Positions 61,812 to 64,000 of a stretch of 64,000 bases of DNA are shown here, piece by piece. Each line of letters opens with the position of its first letter. Positions within the stretch are counted from its first letter, which is position 1. The notes under the pieces were generated by a model, which saw only the letters and a program-made list of their open reading frames with translations, had not been told where the DNA came from and searched no databases. Both the position numbers and the translations under genes were made by a program. The stretch is from Chitinophaga sp. Its GTDB lineage: Bacteria > Bacteroidota > Bacteroidia > Chitinophagales > Chitinophagaceae. Location: positions 1-64,000 of the forward strand of contig NZ_JAFAIX010000014.1 in assembly GCF_019236475.1 (NCBI RefSeq). The letters are read 5' to 3'.

Positions 61812-61841
61812 CCGTACCTGCTCCAACAGGTACGGTTTTTT
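61812..61841 (+). terminator. Hairpin with T run, plus-oriented, between FecR and SusC genes
   Basis: CCGTACCTG (61812-61820) and CAGGTACGG (61827-61835), 9-bp stem, 6-nt loop, followed by TTTTTT on the plus strand. On the minus strand, where the genes run, no T run follows, so it would not stop the operon but could shape the SusC leader. Any plus-strand transcript it ends is unknown. Confidence 0.55.
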
Positions 61842-61915
61842 GATTTCAGAAGACAATAACTTCACCAGGGATGGCCGTACATTTTTCTCATCCCGGTAAA
61901 AAACAGTTGGTGCGA

Positions 61916-62908
61916 TTAATATTTTTTGTGAATAGTTATTTCATTTTCGTGTATATCATATTGTATAGGATGTATGCTGCTGATAATATCTAATACTTGC
62001 GTCACCGTTAGTTTAGTGCTGCATCGAAGCGTATATTCGTCTTGTTTCATTTCAGCAGGATTATAGCGGATCTTAACCCCATATTGGTTCTCCAGCGTTG
62101 TTGCCAGTTCAGCGAAACCTACCTGCGACAAAGACAGCATACCCTGCATCCATTCATTTATCTGCTCATTGTTCACTGTTGACTTCATGTATTGCTGTGC
62201 GGACCTGCTGAAAGTCAGTTGATCGTTAGCGCTGAGTACATCCAGTCCTGTTTGGTGATGGAGCACTTTTACCATGCCTGTTTTCACCGTCACCTGTGTT
62301 TCATCCAGCAGTGGGTGCGCCTTCACATCAAAGGAAGTACCGAGTACCTGTACATTAATTTCGGTGGTATGGACTTCAAAAGGATGTCTGGCATCCTGAT
62401 GAATATCAAAGAAGGCCTCCCCTTCCAGTGCTACTGATCTTACCTCTCCGAAAGAGCGAGGATATTTTAGGCTGGCGCCAGCGTTTAGCCATACCCGTGA
62501 GCTATCTGGCAATAGGAACTCCTTCATTTCTCCTGGCCCGGCAGTGGCCAGCAGCATATCGTGGCGGTCCTGGTATTTTTTAAACAATAATCCTGCGGTG
62601 ATGAGCAAACCTGTTATAACCGCAGCGGCCATCCACCAGCGGCGATACAGCGGGATAGCTGTTTCTGCCACTGGCATGGTATCATTATCTATTTCCGAAT
62701 GGATATGTTGCAGCATATCCTGCTGTATATATTGCCTGTGTGCATCGTCTCGGAACACCTGCGCTACCGGTTCCTGGGAATCATACCAGGATTGCAGCCA
62801 TTCCAGCTCTTGCTGCGTACAGGTGCCGGTATCGAGGCGTGACAGGATTTGTTTTATTTTTTCCTGGTCGTTCACGTTGTAATAACCGTTTGCTTGTATA
62901 TATGACAC
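61916..62908 (-). CDS. FecR-family anti-sigma factor
   Basis: A 330-residue inner-membrane protein. The frame opens with GTG 62908; a second GTG at 62875 ('NDQEKIKQILSRLDTGTCTQQELEWLQSWYD') is an equally fitting start. Residues 1-85 face the cytoplasm and hold the sigma factor; a membrane helix 'WWMAAAVITGLLITAGLLF' lies near 95-113. The FecR domain follows: 'ATAGPGEMKEFLLPDSSRVWLNAGASLKYPRSFGEVRSVALEGEAFFDIHQDARHPFEV' and 'VTVKTGMVKVLHHQTG'. It receives the signal from the STN domain of SusC. DUF4974-like C-terminus follows. Confidence 0.93.
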   Translation of the reverse strand: MSYIQANGYYNVNDQEKIKQILSRLDTGTCTQQELEWLQSWYDSQEPVAQVFRDDAHRQYIQQDMLQHIHSEIDNDTMPVAETAIPLYRRWWMAAAVITGLLITAGLLFKKYQDRHDMLLATAGPGEMKEFLLPDSSRVWLNAGASLKYPRSFGEVRSVALEGEAFFDIHQDARHPFEVHTTEINVQVLGTSFDVKAHPLLDETQVTVKTGMVKVLHHQTGLDVLSANDQLTFSRSAQQYMKSTVNNEQINEWMQGMLSLSQVGFAELATTLENQYGVKIRYNPAEMKQDEYTLRCSTKLTVTQVLDIISSIHPIQYDIHENEITIHKKY

Positions 62909-62955
62909 GGCTCAAAAGGTCCAGTACCATATCTCCTTAAAAAATTTCAGATTTT

Positions 62956-63504
62956 TTATTTGCAAGAGCGTAACTGCTCGCGGATGCGACTCAAAGCGAG
63001 TCCCAGTTGGTTTTTCACTGTTTGGCGACTGAGCGCCAGTTGGGTGGCAATATCATCAATAGAGCGGAAATCCCGGTGGTTGAGGAGGTAAATATCACGC
63101 ATACGTGGTGGCATAGCGGCAACGGTGGCGGCTATAATGCGTTGCATTTCATTGAGCAGTAGTGGTCCGTCTGCTTTTAAGAGTGGGGACAGCGGAATAT
63201 CTGCGAAGACATCCAGGTGCTTTTGGTAGGTGGTCGTATTTCGAAAGTGATTGAATACACGGTATTTCAGGGCTACATGGAGGTAGGCCGATAGTTGTTC
63301 ACGGATGGCCAGGTCTTTTCTTTTCTGCCAGAGGGCAATGAAAACATCCTGCACACAGTCCTTCGCATCTGCGTCCTGCTGTAGTCTGGCATAGGCGGCC
63401 GTGTAAAGCTGCTCCCAATAGCGATGATACAATTCATCAAAAGCTGCCTTATCATCATACACCCGCATACGCTCCCATAAAGCGGTATCCGGCAATTGTT
63501 TCAA
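62956..63504 (-). CDS. ECF RNA polymerase sigma factor
   Basis: A 182-residue sigma factor. The first possible start in frame is TTG 63504 (a stop lies just before); the next ATG is at 63468 and would remove part of sigma-2. Region 2 is 'YDDKAAFDELYHRYWEQLYTAAYARLQQDADAKDCVQDVFIALWQKRKDL'; region 4 is 'MPPRMRDIYLLNHRDFRSIDDIATQLALSRQTVKNQLGLALSRIREQL'. Bacteroidota ECF sigma with adjacent FecR and STN-type SusC: it turns on the SusC/SusD operon when substrate is present. Separated from the FecR gene by 47 bp. Confidence 0.95.
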   Translation of the reverse strand: MKQLPDTALWERMRVYDDKAAFDELYHRYWEQLYTAAYARLQQDADAKDCVQDVFIALWQKRKDLAIREQLSAYLHVALKYRVFNHFRNTTTYQKHLDVFADIPLSPLLKADGPLLLNEMQRIIAATVAAMPPRMRDIYLLNHRDFRSIDDIATQLALSRQTVKNQLGLALSRIREQLRSCK

Positions 63505-63613
63505 TCACAAAAGGTTTAAGCGTAAATATAAATAATTCAGTTTCAAATTTGCAAATCTGGCTATTGGTGGAGGGATATAAAATAATCAACTTTTTGGAAA
63601 TAAAAAAATATGC

Positions 63614-63653
63614 GTAACCAATCGGTTACATATATTTGTAACCGATTGGTTAC
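63614..63653 (+). promoter_or_regulatory. Double operator around the -7 box of the ArsR gene
   Basis: Two palindromes GTAACC-N4-GGTTAC lie at 63614-63629 and 63638-63653. Their N4 cores are AATC and GATT, so the whole is also an inverted repeat. Between and overlapping them is TATATTTG (63631-63638), a full TAnnTTTG -7 box. A repressor dimer on each palindrome would cover the promoter. Placing it before the ArsR ATG (63667) suggests self-repression. Confidence 0.8.
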
Positions 63654-63666
63654 ATAATAAAATATT

Positions 63667-63993
63667 ATGAGAAGAGACGTATTTCAAGCGATAGCAGATC
63701 CAACGCGACGAGAAATCATCCAGTTATTGGCTGGCAATAGTTTAAACCTTAACAGCATTGCCGAGAACTTCTCCGTTAGCCGTCCGGCGATTTCCAAGCA
63801 CATTCGCATACTAACGGAATGTGGATTGGTAGGCATCCGAACGGCAGGACGAGAGCGGATATGTTATGCTAATCTACAGGGATTACGGGAGGTAGCAGAT
63901 TGGACCGCTAAGTATCAGGAATTCTGGAATACCAAGCTGGATGCGTTGGGCGACTTTCTCGAACATCAAAAAAAGCATAAAAAGAAGAAATAA
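63667..63993 (+). CDS. ArsR-family transcriptional regulator
   Basis: A 108-residue winged-helix protein from ATG 63667: 'RRDVFQAIADPTRREIIQLLAGNSLNLNSIAENFSVSRPAISKHIRILTECGLVGIRTAGRERICYANLQGLREVADW'. The recognition helix is 'SRPAISKHIRIL'. No cysteines of the metal-sensing kind ('ELCVCDL') are seen, so it is not an arsenic sensor; it belongs to the PadR/AHSA1-linked sort that controls neighbouring activator-of-Hsp90-like (AHSA1/SRPBCC) genes in Bacteroidota. The target probably follows just outside the window. C-terminus is Lys-rich. Likely autorepressed through the double operator. Confidence 0.9.
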   Translation: MRRDVFQAIADPTRREIIQLLAGNSLNLNSIAENFSVSRPAISKHIRILTECGLVGIRTAGRERICYANLQGLREVADWTAKYQEFWNTKLDALGDFLEHQKKHKKKK

Positions 63994-64000
63994 GCATTTT

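Overview
This window is chromosomal DNA of a Bacteroidota bacterium, most like the Chitinophagaceae (Chitinophaga-type). The support is: promoter boxes of the Bacteroidota form (TTTG, then TAnnTTTG), a SusC/SusD pair with its own FecR and sigma factor, T9SS gliding-type giant surface proteins with a PorP/SprF partner, DUF4369-TlpA thioredoxins and two S1 sulfatases. The genus is an inference.

Layout. Positions 1-4355 (minus) hold the first ~1450 residues of a giant repeat-built secreted protein that runs out of the window. Positions 4984-9615 are housekeeping and stress genes: a DUF3995 membrane protein, tRNA-Leu(CAG) with clear promoter and terminator, DinB, a CBM6-like secreted protein, a TetR regulator, a baeRF3 protein and a tandem universal stress protein.

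Positions 9625-30664 (all minus) hold a compact extracellular contractile injection system (eCIS; related to Afp, PVC and AlgoCIS). In transcription order: cap/terminator protein (DUF4255), an unrecognised 395-aa protein, one sheath, two tubes, a 53-aa DUF5908 protein, LysM protein, VgrG-like spike, PAAR tip, gp25, two large baseplate proteins, tape measure, AAA ATPase and a DUF4157 'eCIS core' protein that is the likely cargo. A two-box promoter lies at 30873-30905. There is one sheath gene where Afp/PVC have three, and no recognisable tail-fibre gene. Immediately upstream on the same strand lie a HExxH putative metallopeptidase and a leucine-rich-repeat protein with overlapping stop and start; they are candidate payload/partner genes.

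Positions 33394-38073 (minus): two sulfatases and a sialate O-acetylesterase, probably for sulfated, acetylated glycans. Positions 38225-48744 (minus) look like one operon: a phage-tail-collar (MdpB-like) protein, a periplasmic-binding-protein-like protein with no visible signal peptide, a 2594-aa surface protein with a T9SS type B C-terminus, and PorP/SprF; a strong terminator follows. Positions 49163-53827 (plus): a hypothetical protein, gamma-glutamyltranspeptidase and two paralogous membrane proteins. Positions 53888-63504 (minus): ECF sigma, FecR anti-sigma, SusC with STN domain, SusD, two TlpA-like lipid- or glycan-locus thioredoxins and an SRPBCC-like secreted protein, a signal-controlled uptake locus. 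The window ends with an ArsR-type regulator whose promoter carries two GTAACC-N4-GGTTAC operators around its -7 box.

Most interesting: the reduced eCIS with its upstream HExxH/LRR pair, and the tail-collar/binding-protein/giant T9SS protein/PorP operon.
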